A stretch of DNA of 6,020 bases from RUG14300 sp964561145. Lineage in GTDB: Bacteria; Bacillota; Clostridia; Christensenellales; CAG-1252. The stretch is taken from the NCBI GenBank assembly GCA_964561145.1, contig CAZLNZ010000036.1, forward strand, positions 1 through 6,020. Reading direction: 5' to 3'. Under the pieces are notes generated by a model. That model was given only the letters and a program-made list of their open reading frames with translations. It was not told the origin of the DNA and searched no databases. Shown here piece after piece: positions 6,009-6,020 of the stretch (its first letter is position 1; every line of letters starts with the position of its first letter). A program made the position numbers and the translations under genes.

Positions 6009-6020
6009 GTGTAAGAATTT

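Overview
The window looks like a piece of a low-G+C Firmicutes chromosome of clostridial type, probably a gut or other anaerobe. The evidence is the AT-rich composition, strong AGGAG ribosome binding sites, and the order radical SAM protein (TIGR03960 type), DUF2344 protein, RNase E/G. That order is a recognised clostridial neighbourhood, normally followed by the ribosomal genes rplU-ysxB-rpmA. The species cannot be named from the sequence.

Right part (1121-6020): one four-gene operon reads leftward on the minus strand. A good sigma-A promoter at 5876-5905 and a ribosome binding site at 5831-5836 lead into a ROK-family sugar kinase (4892-5824). Two bases later comes a 591-residue radical SAM protein (3114-4889). 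A 4-base ATGA overlap leads to a DUF2344 protein (2452-3117), and a second ATGA overlap leads to an RNase E/G-family protein (1121-2455). The tight packing implies co-transcription and translational coupling. The radical SAM and DUF2344 proteins are often fused in other bacteria, so they very likely act together, but their reaction is unknown. The RNase E/G protein keeps the two catalytic-site aspartates but lacks the CPxCxG zinc-link and has an altered 5'-end sensor region. A probable operon terminator lies about 100 bases past its stop (991-1018).

Left part (1-1120): no gene can be called firmly, and rplU, expected after rng, is absent. The stretch 85-485 is rich in hairpins and may be a structured RNA or the remains of an element. 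It is followed by a very AT-rich segment that is purine-rich on the plus strand, opposite to the operon. That segment carries two short in-frame plus-strand ORFs (699-830 and 831-1034), the second ending exactly at a plus-strand terminator-like hairpin (1034-1071). Further terminators face right at 52-82 and left at 403-430. The terminators therefore suggest one or two small unrecognised transcription units between about 430 and 1030.

I found no clear new multi-gene system. The best leads are the unusual RNase E/G variant, its break from the ribosomal genes, and the unexplained hairpin-rich and terminator-bracketed region on the left.
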